A DNA stretch of 64,000 nt. Origin: Nocardioides flavus (ex Wang et al. 2016). Lineage in GTDB: Bacteria > Actinomycetota > Actinomycetes > Propionibacteriales > Nocardioidaceae. The notes beneath the pieces are model-generated. The model was not told the origin of the DNA. It worked only from the letters and a program-made list of their open reading frames with translations, and ran no database searches. The DNA is taken from positions 124,001-188,000 of the forward strand of contig NZ_BNAD01000003.1 of assembly GCF_014653115.1 (NCBI RefSeq). The letters run 5' to 3'. The translations under genes were made by a program, and so were the position numbers. Below, piece after piece: positions 20,320 through 28,647 of the stretch (the first letter of the stretch is position 1; each line of letters begins with the position of its first letter).

Positions 20320-21165
20320 TCAGCGCACCACGACGACCGGGCACTCCGCGCGGGCGAGCACGCCCTGGCTGACCGAGCCGAGCAGGAGTCCGCCGAAGAA
20401 CCCGAGGCCGTGCGAGCCCACCACCACCAGCGAGGCGTTGTGCGACGCGTCGGCCAGGCAGCGGACCGGAGCGACCGGCACGGCCTCCCGCTCCAGCACC
20501 ACGTCGGGGTGGTCGGACCGAACGCCCGCGACGCTCTCGGCGAGCAGCACCTGCCGGTGCGGCAGGGAGTCGATCGCGCGGGCCTCGCCGCTCCACACGT
20601 CGGTCGACGGGACGTGCTCCTTCCAGGCGTGGATCGCGACCACGGTCTCGCCCGTGCGCTCGGCCCGCTGGCAGGCGTACTCCAGCGCCGCCGAGCCGTT
20701 CGCGGAGCCGTCGATGCCCACCACGATCCGCTGGGGGTCGGCGGCGGCCGTACGGCGCACGACCGCGACCGGGCAGGCGGCGTGACGGGCCAGGTGCTGG
20801 CTCACCGACCCGATGAGCAGGTCCCCGGTGCGCCCATGGCCGCGGCTCCCGGCCACCACCATCGAGGCCGACTCCGCTGCTCGCAGCAGCTCCTCCATCA
20901 CGTTGCCCACGCGGGTCTCGAGGACGGCCCCGGCCGCCTCGTCGCCCAGCGCGGTGCCGGCCCGGGCGAGGACCTCCTCGCCATGGTGCGCCACGGCGAC
21001 CCCCCAGGGCGAGGTGATGAGGTCGTCGACGACCAGGACGCGGAGCCCCACGCCGCTCGCGCGGGCCTCGTCGGCGGCCCAGCGCAGGGCCAGCTCGGCA
21101 TCTGACGACCCGTCGTAGGCGACCAGGACGGGCAGGGCGGGTCGAGTGGGTCGATTGGTGTCCAT
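20320..21165 (-). CDS. Universal stress protein with two tandem USP domains
   Basis: A 281-residue cytosolic protein with two UspA domains in tandem. Each ends in the nucleotide-binding signature: VVAGSRGHGRTGDLLIGSVSQHLARHAACPVAVV and VVGSHGLGFFGGLLLGSVSQGVLARAECPVVVV (G2xG9GS type). Such proteins bind ATP and help survival during energy or oxygen limitation. ATG at 21165 is used because the upstream in-frame extension is not conserved. It is divergent from a PNPOx-like flavoprotein, a pairing familiar from mycobacterial dormancy genes. Confidence 0.9.
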   Translation of the reverse strand: MDTNRPTRPALPVLVAYDGSSDAELALRWAADEARASGVGLRVLVVDDLITSPWGVAVAHHGEEVLARAGTALGDEAAGAVLETRVGNVMEELLRAAESASMVVAGSRGHGRTGDLLIGSVSQHLARHAACPVAVVRRTAAADPQRIVVGIDGSANGSAALEYACQRAERTGETVVAIHAWKEHVPSTDVWSGEARAIDSLPHRQVLLAESVAGVRSDHPDVVLEREAVPVAPVRCLADASHNASLVVVGSHGLGFFGGLLLGSVSQGVLARAECPVVVVR

Positions 21166-21272
21166 GCCGCCAGCGTCGCCCTTCCTGCTCGTCCACGGCA
21201 GGAGAGGAGGACCCGTGCCGGAGGGGTCCAACGGCCCTGCCGCGGCCCGGTGGTGCGCCGTACGGTCCTGGC

Positions 21273-21710
21273 ATGGACGAGCCGATCACCCGGATGAGCA
21301 CCGAGGAGTGCTGGGAGTTCCTGCGCCGCCACGAGTTCGGCAGGATCGCCCACCACCTCGCCGACGAGGTGCACATCGCACCGGTCAACTACGCCGTCGA
21401 CCACGACCCGGCCACCGACCACCGCACGTTGCTGTTCCGCACCGCCGGCGGGTCCAAGCTGCTCGGCGTCGTGATGAACCCCGACGTGGCGTTCGAGGTC
21501 GACGAGATCGTCGACGAGCAGGCGACCAGCGTCGTCCTGCGAGGGCGGGCACGCCGGCTCGAGGAGGACGAGGAGCACCGGGCCGAGAACGTCCCGCTCC
21601 GCCCCTGGGTGGCGACCGAGAAGTGGAACGTGGTGGAGATCGACGTGACCGAGATCAGCGGCCGGCACTTCGAGCTGTCGCGGCCGTGGCAGCACATGAT
21701 CCCCGACTGA
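21273..21710 (+). CDS. Pyridoxamine 5'-phosphate oxidase-like flavin-binding protein
   Basis: A 145-residue split beta-barrel protein of the PNPOx-like / FMN-binding superfamily. Recognisable blocks are MSTEECWEFLRRHEFGRIAHH, VHIAPVNYAVD and TLLFRTAGGSKL, in the position where FMN or F420 phosphate is bound. FAMILY members include F420- or FMN-dependent reductases and redox sensors; F420 genes elsewhere in the window make either cofactor possible. It is transcribed away from the USP gene, sharing a 107 bp intergenic region. Confidence 0.8.
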   Translation: MDEPITRMSTEECWEFLRRHEFGRIAHHLADEVHIAPVNYAVDHDPATDHRTLLFRTAGGSKLLGVVMNPDVAFEVDEIVDEQATSVVLRGRARRLEEDEEHRAENVPLRPWVATEKWNVVEIDVTEISGRHFELSRPWQHMIPD

Positions 21711-21740
21711 GGACGCCGAGACCGCCCAGCCCTGGCGCCG

Positions 21741-21905
21741 ACCACCCTGGGGCACTCCATCGCTTCCGGAGGCAGCAACTTCTGGGGCGTCGAGGTCTTC
21801 GAGCAGGACGGCACCGAGTACGTCGCCGCCAGCGACCGGGACTCCGGGCTCCGCACCGCGGACCGTCGTCGAGTGCGTCAGCGATGGCCGTTCACCGGAA
21901 GGTGA
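21741..21905 (+). pseudogene. Remnant of a secreted repeat protein C-terminus (LVIVD-like)
   Basis: An open frame without a start codon translates to LGHSIASGGSNFWGVEVFE followed by QDGTEYVAASDRDSGLR, then drifts into unrelated Arg-rich sequence. The preserved part resembles the last repeat of LVIVD-type beta-propeller proteins. There is no upstream portion of the gene here, so this looks like a leftover from a deletion at the edge of the copper region. The family assignment is from recall of the motif and is tentative. Confidence 0.4.
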
Positions 21906-22095
21906 CCCCGATGCGCTGGTCGGGCTCGAGCCTCAGGTCGGCCGGGTCACCGGAGACCGGGGCGCCGTTGCTGGTGAAGGTGAGCTTCCGTCCGGCCGAC
22001 GCCTTCTCGCCGCCGACCTGGGTGGGAGCGAGGTGTGAGGTGAGCGCGGCTGTGACGGCCAGGGCCGCCAGCCGGGCGCGGTCGGGAGTCTTCAC
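21892..22095 (-). CDS. Short secreted hypothetical protein, probably internally deleted
   Basis: A 67-residue protein from GTG 22095 (GAGGAAG site 6-7 bp upstream). It has a signal-like N-terminus (RLAALAVTAALTSHLAP) and a C-terminus KLTFTSNGAPVSGDPADLRLEPDQRIGVTF. That ending resembles the last beta-strands of larger secreted proteins found near copper genes in actinobacteria. The middle domain normally expected between them is missing, so this may be a decayed copy. Its last bases overlap the antisense remnant at 21741-21905. Confidence 0.45.
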   Translation of the reverse strand: MKTPDRARLAALAVTAALTSHLAPTQVGGEKASAGRKLTFTSNGAPVSGDPADLRLEPDQRIGVTFR

Positions 22096-22167
22096 GAGGC
22101 TCTTCCTCGGGAGTCGGGGTAGCCGCAGGCGTGCGAGCGCAGGGCCGTGCGGCGCACCGGGAGGCCC

Positions 22168-22205
22168 GCGGGCAGACGCCACCGACGCGGATGGCGTCCG
22201 CCCGC
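22168..22205 (-). terminator. Hairpin terminator after the DUF305 lipoprotein gene
   Basis: A 14 bp inverted repeat with one mismatch (22168-22181 with 22192-22205) and a 10-base loop lies 6 bp after the DUF305 stop on the minus strand. Confidence 0.65.
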
Positions 22206-22211
22206 GTCAGG

Positions 22212-22850
22212 TCAGGAGTCGAGGAGGTCGTTCATGACGTCGATCTCCTTCTGCTGCGCGTCGATGATCTGACCGGCGAGGTCGACGGCGTCCTTGAACT
22301 GGCCGTCCTCCTGCTGGGTCTCGGCCATCTCGACAGCGCCCTCGTGGTGCTCGACCATCATCTCCACCCACATGTCCTGGAACTCCTCGTCGGAGGCGTT
22401 CTCGAGGGCGTCCATGTCCTCGGCGGTCATCATCCCGGGCATGTCGTCGTGGCCCATGTCGTCCATGGTGTCGGACATGTCGCCCATGTCGTGGCCGGCG
22501 TTGGCGTGGTCACGCATGGTCTCGGGGACCTCCTCGCCCCACGCGGTGAGCCAGTCGGCCATGGTCTCGATCTCCGGCGCCTGGGCGGCGCGGATGTCCT
22601 CGGCGAGGGCCTGGACCTCCGGGTCGAGGGGCCGGTCGAGGGTCAGGTCGACCATCGAGAGCGCCTGGGCGTGGTGGGTGATCATGTCACTCGCGAACGC
22701 GACGTCGGCGTCGTTGTGCTCGGTGGTGCTGACCTCGCCCGAGCTGTTGGCGTCGGTGTCATCGCCGCAGGCGGTGAGGCCGGCGCCGAGGGCGAGGGTG
22801 AGGGCGACGGCGCCGAGGGCGCGCGTGCGGGTCGTCGTCTTGCTGTTCAT
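22212..22850 (-). CDS. DUF305 lipoprotein
   Basis: A 212-residue exported lipoprotein. The signal peptide ends in a lipobox, LTAC, with Cys28. The DUF305 four-helix domain contains DVAFASDMITHHAQALSMVDLTL and WVEMMVEHHEGAVEMA, with the paired HH motifs typical of the family, and a Met/His/Asp-rich stretch (MSDTMDDMGHDDMPGMM) likely to bind copper or another soft metal. The ATG has an AGGAGG-like site upstream. It is transcribed with the DUF6153 and copper ATPase genes, or at least in the same direction. DUF305 proteins are common in copper-resistance loci; no enzymatic role is established. Confidence 0.9.
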   Translation of the reverse strand: MNSKTTTRTRALGAVALTLALGAGLTACGDDTDANSSGEVSTTEHNDADVAFASDMITHHAQALSMVDLTLDRPLDPEVQALAEDIRAAQAPEIETMADWLTAWGEEVPETMRDHANAGHDMGDMSDTMDDMGHDDMPGMMTAEDMDALENASDEEFQDMWVEMMVEHHEGAVEMAETQQEDGQFKDAVDLAGQIIDAQQKEIDVMNDLLDS

Positions 22851-22954
22851 GACGGTCCTCCTGGATGTCTCAAGTACGGGGTGGGAGCGGGCGGCGGCCG
22901 CGCCCGGCACGCTGCCGCGTTCGACGGCGGCGTGGGCGGGTGGCCGAGCGCCTG

Positions 22955-23503
22955 TCAGCACCCGATGACGGAGAACCGCCACGCGGGCGGCGGACCGGTG
23001 CCACGCACCCACCGCAACACCCGCTCACGGACGACGGCGGGCTTGAACGCGGCCGGCAGCAGCGGCTGGAAGGAGCCGCTGGCGAGCCGCACCAGCAGAG
23101 TCAGCGCGGCGACGGCGAGCATGACGACGCACAACATCACCATGTGGTTCATGCCGTGCCCCGAGCTGGAGTCGGCGTCCACGCCGATCGCGGCGCCCTC
23201 CGTGGAAGCGCCCGCAGCAGCGGCAGCGTGGGCGTGACCAGCGTGCGAGTCACCGCCGGCCACGGATGCGTCGCGGCTGCTCATGCTCGTCATGGACGTG
23301 CTCGAAGTCCCCATCGCAGCCGTCGCAGCCGTCGCAGCCGTCAAAGCCGCTGCGGTGCCGTGGTTGGCGAGGGCGTGCATGCCGAGGATGCCGACGACGA
23401 GCGCGGTGATGAGCCCGGCGAGCGCGGTGCGACCGTTGGCCCGACCAACCCCCAGCACCGGCAGGGGCCTGCGGGTGCTGGTGGTGGCAGGCACTGGCTT
23501 CAT
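22955..23503 (-). CDS. DUF6153-like small membrane protein
   Basis: A 182-residue protein with a first hydrophobic helix (about residues 28-46, LAGLITALVVGILGMHAL) and a Thr/Ala/Ser-rich loop with a short His-rich patch. A second helix is preceded by HGMNHMVML (about 120-140). The layout (two helices, His/Met residues at the outer face) fits DUF6153 proteins found beside DUF305 and copper ATPase genes. A metal-related role is inferred from context only. It begins 28 bp downstream of the ATPase stop, so the two are probably cotranscribed. Confidence 0.65.
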   Translation of the reverse strand: MKPVPATTSTRRPLPVLGVGRANGRTALAGLITALVVGILGMHALANHGTAAALTAATAATAAMGTSSTSMTSMSSRDASVAGGDSHAGHAHAAAAAGASTEGAAIGVDADSSSGHGMNHMVMLCVVMLAVAALTLLVRLASGSFQPLLPAAFKPAVVRERVLRWVRGTGPPPAWRFSVIGC

Positions 23504-23531
23504 CGCTCTCGATGGTACGGAGCCGCTGGGC

Positions 23532-25973
23532 TCACACCAGCTTCTGGGTCCGCAGCCGCAGCGCGTTCACGATGACGCTCACCGACGACAACGCCATCGC
23601 AGCCGCCGCGATGACCGGCGACAGCAGCCACCCGAACACCGGGTACAGCACGCCCGCGGCGATGGGGATGCCCGCGGTGTTGTAGCCGAACGCCAGCACG
23701 AGGCCGCGGCGGACGTTCCCCATCACGGCGTGGGACAGCTGTCGGGCGTGGGCGATGCCGTTGAGGTCACCACGCAGGAGGGTGACGCCGGCGGACTCCA
23801 TCGCGACGTCGGTGCCGGTCCCCATCGCCAGGCCGACGTCGGCGGCGGCCAGCGCGGGAGCGTCGTTGACGCCGTCGCCGGCGAAGGCGACCACGCGGCC
23901 CTCGGCGCGGAGCTTGTCGACGACGTCGGCCTTGTGGTCGGGCAGCACTTCCGCCTCGACCCGGTCGATGCCCAGGTCGGCTGCCACGGCGGCGGCGGTG
24001 ACCTGGTTGTCGCCGGTGAGCATGATGACCTCGATGCCCTCCTTGCGCAGCGCGGCCAGCGCGGCCGGTGTCGTTTCCTTGACCTGGTCGGCGATGCCGA
24101 TGACACCGGCCGGGATGCCGTCGACGGCGACGAGGACGGCGGTCGCACCGGTGCGGCGCAGCTCGTCCGCCTTCTTGGCCAGGACTTCGGGGTCTACGTA
24201 CTGTGAGCGGAGGAAGCCGGCGGTGCCGATGAGGACGCGGCGGCCGTCGACGACTCCGAGGACGCCCTTGCCGGCCGGTGCGTCGAAGTCAGCCACCTCC
24301 GGCAGCCGGCCATTGGCCTGACCATCCGCCTCGGCCAGGTCGGCCTGGGCCTGGTCGACGATGGCGCGGGCGAGCGGGTGCTCGGAGGCGTTCTCGACGG
24401 CGGCGGCCAGCCGTAGCAGCTCCGCGGACGGCAGCTCGTTGACCCCGTCAGCGAGCTCGACCGCGACCACGGCCGGCTTGCCCTCGGTCAGGGTGCCGGT
24501 CTTGTCGACGACGACGGTGTCGACCTTCTCCATCCGCTCGAGCGCCTCGGCGTTCTTGATGAGGACGCCCATCTGGGCTCCGCGCCCCACCCCGACCATG
24601 ATCGACATGGGCGTGGCCAGGCCCAGGGCACACGGGCAGGCGATGATGAGGACGCTGACCGCGACGACGAGCGCGTGGGCGAGCTTCGGGTCCGGGCCGA
24701 CGAGGGCCCAGACGATGAACGCGAGCACGGCGATGCCGATGACCGCGGGCACGAACACGGCGGACACCTTGTCGACGGTTCGCTGGATGGGCGCGCGGGA
24801 ACGTTGGGCCTCGGCGACCATCTGCACGATGCGCGACAGCATCGTGTCGCGGCCCACCGCGTTCGCGCGCACCAGAAGCGCGCCGGTCTGGTTCAACGTG
24901 CCGCCGATGGCGTTGTCACCGATCGCCTTCGTGACCGGCATGGACTCACCGGTGACCAGGGACTCGTCCACGGCCGACTTGCCGTCCTCGACGAGCCCGT
25001 CGACCGGGACCTTCTCCCCGGGACGCACGCGGAGCAGGTCGCCCAGCTGGACCTGGTCGAGGGTGACCTCCTCCTCGGTCCCGTCGTCAGCGACGCGGCG
25101 GGCGGTCCTGGGCGACAGGTCGAGGAGCGCCTTGACGGCACCCGAGGTGGCTTCGCGGGCGCGGAGCTCGAGGACCTGACCGAGGAGCACCAACGTCGTG
25201 ATGACCGCTGCGGCCTCGAAGTACACGTCGACGGCGCCGTCCTCGCGGAACGCGTCGGGAAAGATGCCGGGGGCGACGGTGGCGACGACGGAGAACAGCC
25301 AGGCGACGCCGGTGCCCATCGCGATGAGCGTGAACATGTTCAGCCTCATGGTGCGCACGGATTCCCAGCCGCGGGTGAAGAACGGCCACCCCGCCCAGAG
25401 CACCACCGGGGTGGCGAGCACCAGCTGCAGCCACGCGGACGTCGACGCCGGGACCGCTTCGTGCAGTCCTGGGATGAGGTCGCGGCCCATGCCGAGGACG
25501 ACCACCGGGACGGACAACGCGACCCCGACCCAGAACCGGCGGGTCATGTCCCGCAGCTCCGGCGACGGGCCGGAGTCGACCGTGACCATGACCGGCTCCA
25601 GTGCCATGCCGCAGATGGGGCACGACCCGGGGCCCGGCCGGCGGATCTCAGGGTGCATGGGGCACGTGAACTCGACGACCTCGCCCTCGCCCGGTGTGGG
25701 CGGCTCCCCGCCTGCGTGAGCGCTGTGCGGATGGGGACCGGCATGCTCGTGGTGCGTCTGTTCGTGACCAGCATGTTGCTCCGGCCGGTGGGCGGCGTAC
25801 GGGTCGGGATGGATGAGGAACTTGTCCCTGCAACCGGCAGAGCAGAAGTAGAAGTGCTTGCCGTCATGGGCGGCTTCATGTTCGGTCGTGGTCGGGTCGA
25901 CCGTCATGCCGCACACCGGGTCAGTGACCTGGCGAGCAGTGGTCGGAGCCGATTCGTGCTTGCGACTGGTCAT
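23532..25973 (-). CDS. copA: Copper-translocating P1B-type ATPase with YHS and HMBD domains
   Basis: Pumps Cu(I) out of the cytosol with ATP. The 813-residue protein starts with a YHS domain ([19 protein letters not shown]) and a His-rich linker. A heavy-metal-binding domain follows ([22 protein letters not shown]) in place of classical CxxC HMA domains. The ATPase core has TGES (about residue 340), the membrane CPC motif in [13 protein letters not shown] (about 447), DKTGT (about 488), MLTGDN (about 652) and [10 protein letters not shown] (about 700). The late helices carry YN and MALSS, the Cu(I) pattern. A CsoR-like palindrome sits in its promoter. Confidence 0.93.
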   Translation of the reverse strand: MTSRKHESAPTTARQVTDPVCGMTVDPTTTEHEAAHDGKHFYFCSAGCRDKFLIHPDPYAAHRPEQHAGHEQTHHEHAGPHPHSAHAGGEPPTPGEGEVVEFTCPMHPEIRRPGPGSCPICGMALEPVMVTVDSGPSPELRDMTRRFWVGVALSVPVVVLGMGRDLIPGLHEAVPASTSAWLQLVLATPVVLWAGWPFFTRGWESVRTMRLNMFTLIAMGTGVAWLFSVVATVAPGIFPDAFREDGAVDVYFEAAAVITTLVLLGQVLELRAREATSGAVKALLDLSPRTARRVADDGTEEEVTLDQVQLGDLLRVRPGEKVPVDGLVEDGKSAVDESLVTGESMPVTKAIGDNAIGGTLNQTGALLVRANAVGRDTMLSRIVQMVAEAQRSRAPIQRTVDKVSAVFVPAVIGIAVLAFIVWALVGPDPKLAHALVVAVSVLIIACPCALGLATPMSIMVGVGRGAQMGVLIKNAEALERMEKVDTVVVDKTGTLTEGKPAVVAVELADGVNELPSAELLRLAAAVENASEHPLARAIVDQAQADLAEADGQANGRLPEVADFDAPAGKGVLGVVDGRRVLIGTAGFLRSQYVDPEVLAKKADELRRTGATAVLVAVDGIPAGVIGIADQVKETTPAALAALRKEGIEVIMLTGDNQVTAAAVAADLGIDRVEAEVLPDHKADVVDKLRAEGRVVAFAGDGVNDAPALAAADVGLAMGTGTDVAMESAGVTLLRGDLNGIAHARQLSHAVMGNVRRGLVLAFGYNTAGIPIAAGVLYPVFGWLLSPVIAAAAMALSSVSVIVNALRLRTQKLV

Positions 25974-25979
25974 GCCTTC

Positions 25980-26007
25980 ACGGTACCCCCGGGGGGTATC
26001 AAGTCAA
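25980..26007 (-). promoter_or_regulatory. CsoR-like operator inside the copA promoter; transcript probably leaderless
   Basis: The palindrome TACCCCCGGGGGGTA (25984-25998) matches the TACCC...GGGTA operators of CsoR/RcnR-family repressors. On the minus strand it lies between TTGACT (26007-26002) and TACCGT (25985-25980), spaced 16 bp as -35 and -10. Transcription would begin about at the ATG (25973), so the mRNA has little or no leader. No csoR gene is in the window. Confidence 0.75.
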
Positions 26008-26124
26008 CCCCTGGAGCAGACCGCAACGGTCCCGACATGACGGGCACCTTGGCCCTACCTCATCCGGGGGCAGGAGGGCAGCCTCGAGACAGCCACCAAC
26101 CCGCATCGGCGAAGGAGCCACGTC

Positions 26125-26328
26125 ATGACCACATTCCGCAAGATCCTCAGCATCGCGGTTCTCGCCGTCGGTCTGTCCTCGGCCACGACGCCGTTCGCGT
26201 CCGCCAGCACCGGCCAAGAGTTCGGCCACCACGTGCGATCCTGTGCGCAGACCATGGGCTTCGACGGATCTCACAACCCTGGCATGCACACGGGATACGC
26301 CGGGTGGGACCCGTCCCACGTCTGCTGA
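26125..26328 (+). CDS. Small secreted protein of the copper region
   Basis: A 67-residue protein with a clear signal peptide (residues 1-28, ending FASAS). The mature peptide is about 39 residues: GQEFGHHVRSCAQTMGF, then DGSHNPGMHTGYAGW, and a final Cys. It carries several His residues, two Met and two Cys. The GAAGGAG site 7 bp before the ATG is good. It is divergent from copA across a 151 bp gap holding the CsoR-like operator. I recall similar short proteins next to metal-resistance genes in actinobacteria but know no function. The His/Met/Cys content suggests metal binding outside the cell. Confidence 0.75.
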   Translation: MTTFRKILSIAVLAVGLSSATTPFASASTGQEFGHHVRSCAQTMGFDGSHNPGMHTGYAGWDPSHVC

Positions 26329-26461
26329 TGGTGTCGAAGCTGTGGGATGCCGGCGCTGAGCAAGGGCGATAGCTGCGGTTCCGAGTGCCTCGATCTGGCG
26401 GGGCGTTGCAGGTGGCCCTCACGACGGAGAACGAGCGTCAGGGCCAGTTTGTCGTTGATGC

Positions 26462-26739
26462 CGGCGCCCGCGCACCCCCGACTGGCCCGGCATCACGGCC
26501 GCCGGCCGGGTGGTCGCCGGGTTCCTGGCCGGCGTACGTGTCACCGGCGACGTCGCCGCGCCGACGTGCGCTGGAGCCAGCACGGCCACCAGGTCCTCGC
26601 CCCCGACGGCTCACCCGGGGGACCCATCATCGACGTCGGCTCGCCGGTCTACCGCGTCGAGGGCGACCGGATCGCGGAATACTGGATCCAGCTCGACCGC
26701 CTGGGTCTGGCCGAGCGGCACAGACAGCGCAACACCTGA
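26462..26739 (+). pseudogene. Frameshifted SnoaL-like (NTF2-fold) fragment
   Basis: Two adjoining frames together give an NTF2-like C-terminal half. TPDWPGITAAGRVVAGFLAGVRVTGDVAA is in one frame (to about 26563). DVRWSQHGHQVLAP, then IIDVGSPVYRVEGDRIAEYWIQLDRLGL, is in another up to the stop at 26739. The ending is typical of SnoaL/ester-cyclase proteins. One frameshift near 26563-26567 and a missing 5' half show the gene is broken. The 498 bp between the small secreted gene and the next DUF305 gene contains nothing else I recognise. Confidence 0.6.
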
Positions 26740-26826
26740 CGTGAGCCGACCTGCCCGCCCCCTCATGCTTGCCGTTCCGTCAACCCTCCCGCGTCGGATA
26801 GCCGCGGTGGCCATCGTGCGGGCTGG

Positions 26827-27486
26827 TCAGGAGCCAAGGAACGGCAGTGCGAAGAGTGCACGCAGCAGCGTGTCTCCCACGCCGGACGTGTCCGTAGCGT
26901 CCATTGCCGTGCCCTCGAAGTCCGGGACCGGCCGCTTCTCGGCCTCCTCGGGTGTCGTGACCGGGCCGTTCTCCTCGATGTCGCGGACCAGCCAGTCCAT
27001 CTCCTTGATCTCCTTGCGCTGTGCCGCGGTGATGCCGTCGGCCAGCTCACGCACCCGTACGTCCTCGATCCCGGCCCTCTCGCTGGTGAGGATCGCAATG
27101 GAGTGGTGCGGGATCATCGCCTTCATGTAGCTCTCGTCGTCGACGAGCGCCTGCGACCGGGACAGGTAGAGCGCGGTGGCGCCGAGCAGGAGCGCGCCAA
27201 CCACGATGCCGACGTTCGCGGCACGGTTGCGGTACATCATCCCCCACATGAACGCGAGCATGATGAGCGCCATCGCCGCGGCCATGAGCAAGGCCATGTA
27301 GACGCGCTCCTCGCTGAACCGGACGTGGTCGACGCTGAAGGCGTTGGTGTAGGTCAGGGCGAACATCACGACGGTCGACGTCGCGATCATCAGCCCGAAG
27401 CGCAGGTACATCTTCATCTCGTGCCGTCCGCCGTCGGAGTCGTGGCGGGTTTCGTGGCGGGTTTCGTCGTGCGTGTGCTGGGTCAT
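26827..27486 (-). CDS. DUF305 membrane-anchored protein
   Basis: A 219-residue protein with a His-rich cytoplasmic N-terminus (residues 1-25). Three hydrophobic helices follow (about 28-48, 60-82 and 88-108), and then a DUF305-type domain with SYMKAMIPHHSIAILTSERA and AAQRKEIKEMDWLVRDI. It differs from the lipoprotein DUF305 at 22212 by its membrane region. The ATG at 27486 follows a weak purine-rich site. It lies after the copper storage protein gene on the same strand, separated by a hairpin at 27549-27574. A metal-related role is inferred from the neighbourhood. Confidence 0.85.
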   Translation of the reverse strand: MTQHTHDETRHETRHDSDGGRHEMKMYLRFGLMIATSTVVMFALTYTNAFSVDHVRFSEERVYMALLMAAAMALIMLAFMWGMMYRNRAANVGIVVGALLLGATALYLSRSQALVDDESYMKAMIPHHSIAILTSERAGIEDVRVRELADGITAAQRKEIKEMDWLVRDIEENGPVTTPEEAEKRPVPDFEGTAMDATDTSGVGDTLLRALFALPFLGS

Positions 27487-27548
27487 GGGGTGTCCTTCGG
27501 GTTCGGGGGTCGTGCAGGGGTACGCCGCGCGCACGTGACCGCCCGGGC

Positions 27549-27574
27549 GGCCGGACCGAGGGGACGGTCCGGCC
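27549..27574 (-). terminator. Hairpin after the copper storage protein gene
   Basis: GGCCGGACC (27549-27557) pairs perfectly with GGTCCGGCC (27566-27574) across an 8-base loop, about 20 bp past the csp stop on the minus strand. Confidence 0.6.
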
Positions 27575-27594
27575 ACCCGGACGCGGGGCGCGTG

Positions 27595-28002
27595 TCAGCC
27601 GATGGCAGCCAGGACGCGGTTGCAGGCGTCCTCGCAGCGGCGGCACGCCTCGGCGCAGATACGGCAGTGCTCGTGCATCTCCGCGTGCTGCTCACACTCC
27701 TCGGCGCAGGACTTGCACGCCTGGGCGCACGCCTGGAGCACCGCTCGAGTGATGTTCGCGTCGTAGCCGGTGTGGCGTGACAACACCCGTCCGGTGGCCT
27801 CGCAGAGGTCGGCGCAGCTCGCGTCGGTGCTGATGCACTTCCTCAGCTCGGCGACCATCTCCTCGCTGAGACAGGCGTCGGCGCACGCGGTGCACGCCTG
27901 GGCGCACTCCACGCACGCGGCGATGCACTCGGCGAGGAGCTCGCGGTCGATGTCGACCTGCGCGGGGTGGGTGGTGGTCATCTCGGTGATCGTGCTGGAC
28001 AT
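27595..28002 (-). CDS. Four-helix-bundle copper storage protein (Csp family)
   Basis: A 135-residue cytosolic protein with 18 cysteines, mostly arranged as CxxC/CxxxC along helices (AECIAACVECAQACTACADAC, ACAQACKSCAEEC, HCRICAEACRRCEDAC). This is the pattern of Csp proteins, whose thiol-lined bundle stores many Cu(I) ions. No signal peptide is present, so it is a cytosolic Csp3-like type. ATG 28002 has a GGAG site 9 bp upstream; an ATG at 28017 would add five residues. It stands in a copper region with copA and two DUF305 genes. Confidence 0.88.
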   Translation of the reverse strand: MSSTITEMTTTHPAQVDIDRELLAECIAACVECAQACTACADACLSEEMVAELRKCISTDASCADLCEATGRVLSRHTGYDANITRAVLQACAQACKSCAEECEQHAEMHEHCRICAEACRRCEDACNRVLAAIG

Positions 28003-28090
28003 GTTCGGTGTCTCCATCTCTGGTGAGGGGTCGTGGACCGTGCATCGAGGGCCGCACCACGGACGTGCCGGGGCGCAGCTGACGCATGGC

Positions 28091-28570
28091 CTACGTCCGG
28101 ATCACCGGAGAGGAGCGGGGCGGGCTCAGGCGGGGCGGGCCGCGGCGCAGGCCGGCCAGCCAGGGAGCGGGCAGGGCGACCCGAGGTGACAGGGCGGACG
28201 TGGCGCGCCTCGCCCACCTGCACAGCCCCCGTGCTCGCAGGAGCAGGACGCCGGCGACCAGCACGGCCACGCAGGCGCCGAGCAGGTGGAGCACGTGCGC
28301 GGCACCCCTGCCGTCGACGGTCGTGTCACCGGTCCCGTGGACCGGCGCGACACCCGCGGTCGCTCGGTCGCCCGGACGCTCGGTGGTCGCGGTCGCAGCG
28401 CCGACGCCGGACGATTCGGCCAGCAGCTCGGACGACGAGGCCGACATGCCGACGTGGCGGGCGAAGACGTCGTCCCCGGAAGCGCCCATGAGGACGAACA
28501 GGGCAGCCATCACGCACGCGACCAGCCACCCCTGGGGTGGCTTCGTCCACGCGTCCTCGAAGCTCGGCAT
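28091..28570 (-). CDS. Small two-helix membrane protein of unknown function
   Basis: A 159-residue protein with an N-terminal hydrophobic helix (about residues 14-32, GWLVACVMAALFVLMGASG), a polar Thr/Ser/Gly/Ala loop and a second helix preceded by AAHVLHLLGACVAVLVAGVLLL. A basic, Pro-rich tail follows. The two-helix layout recalls the DUF6153-like protein at 22955, but the sequences share no clear motif. It probably shares transcription with csp (89 bp apart). A copper link is inferred from position only. Confidence 0.6.
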   Translation of the reverse strand: MPSFEDAWTKPPQGWLVACVMAALFVLMGASGDDVFARHVGMSASSSELLAESSGVGAATATTERPGDRATAGVAPVHGTGDTTVDGRGAAHVLHLLGACVAVLVAGVLLLRARGLCRWARRATSALSPRVALPAPWLAGLRRGPPRLSPPRSSPVIRT

Positions 28571-28647
28571 CGGCGACCCCGTACCCCGGGGCGCCGCCGC
28601 TCATGCCGCACCCGGGAATCGCGACATCCCGGGCCCTGCGGCAGCGG

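Noticed and set aside
22865..23575. Plus-strand frame through the DUF6153 region
   Set aside because: Arg/Gly-rich shadow; the minus strand has the membrane helices and His-rich pattern expected in this neighbourhood.
28577..28592. GTACCCCGGGGCGCC as a third CsoR-like site
   Set aside because: Only one half-site is right (TACCCC); the other lacks GGGGTA, and such G/C runs are common here.
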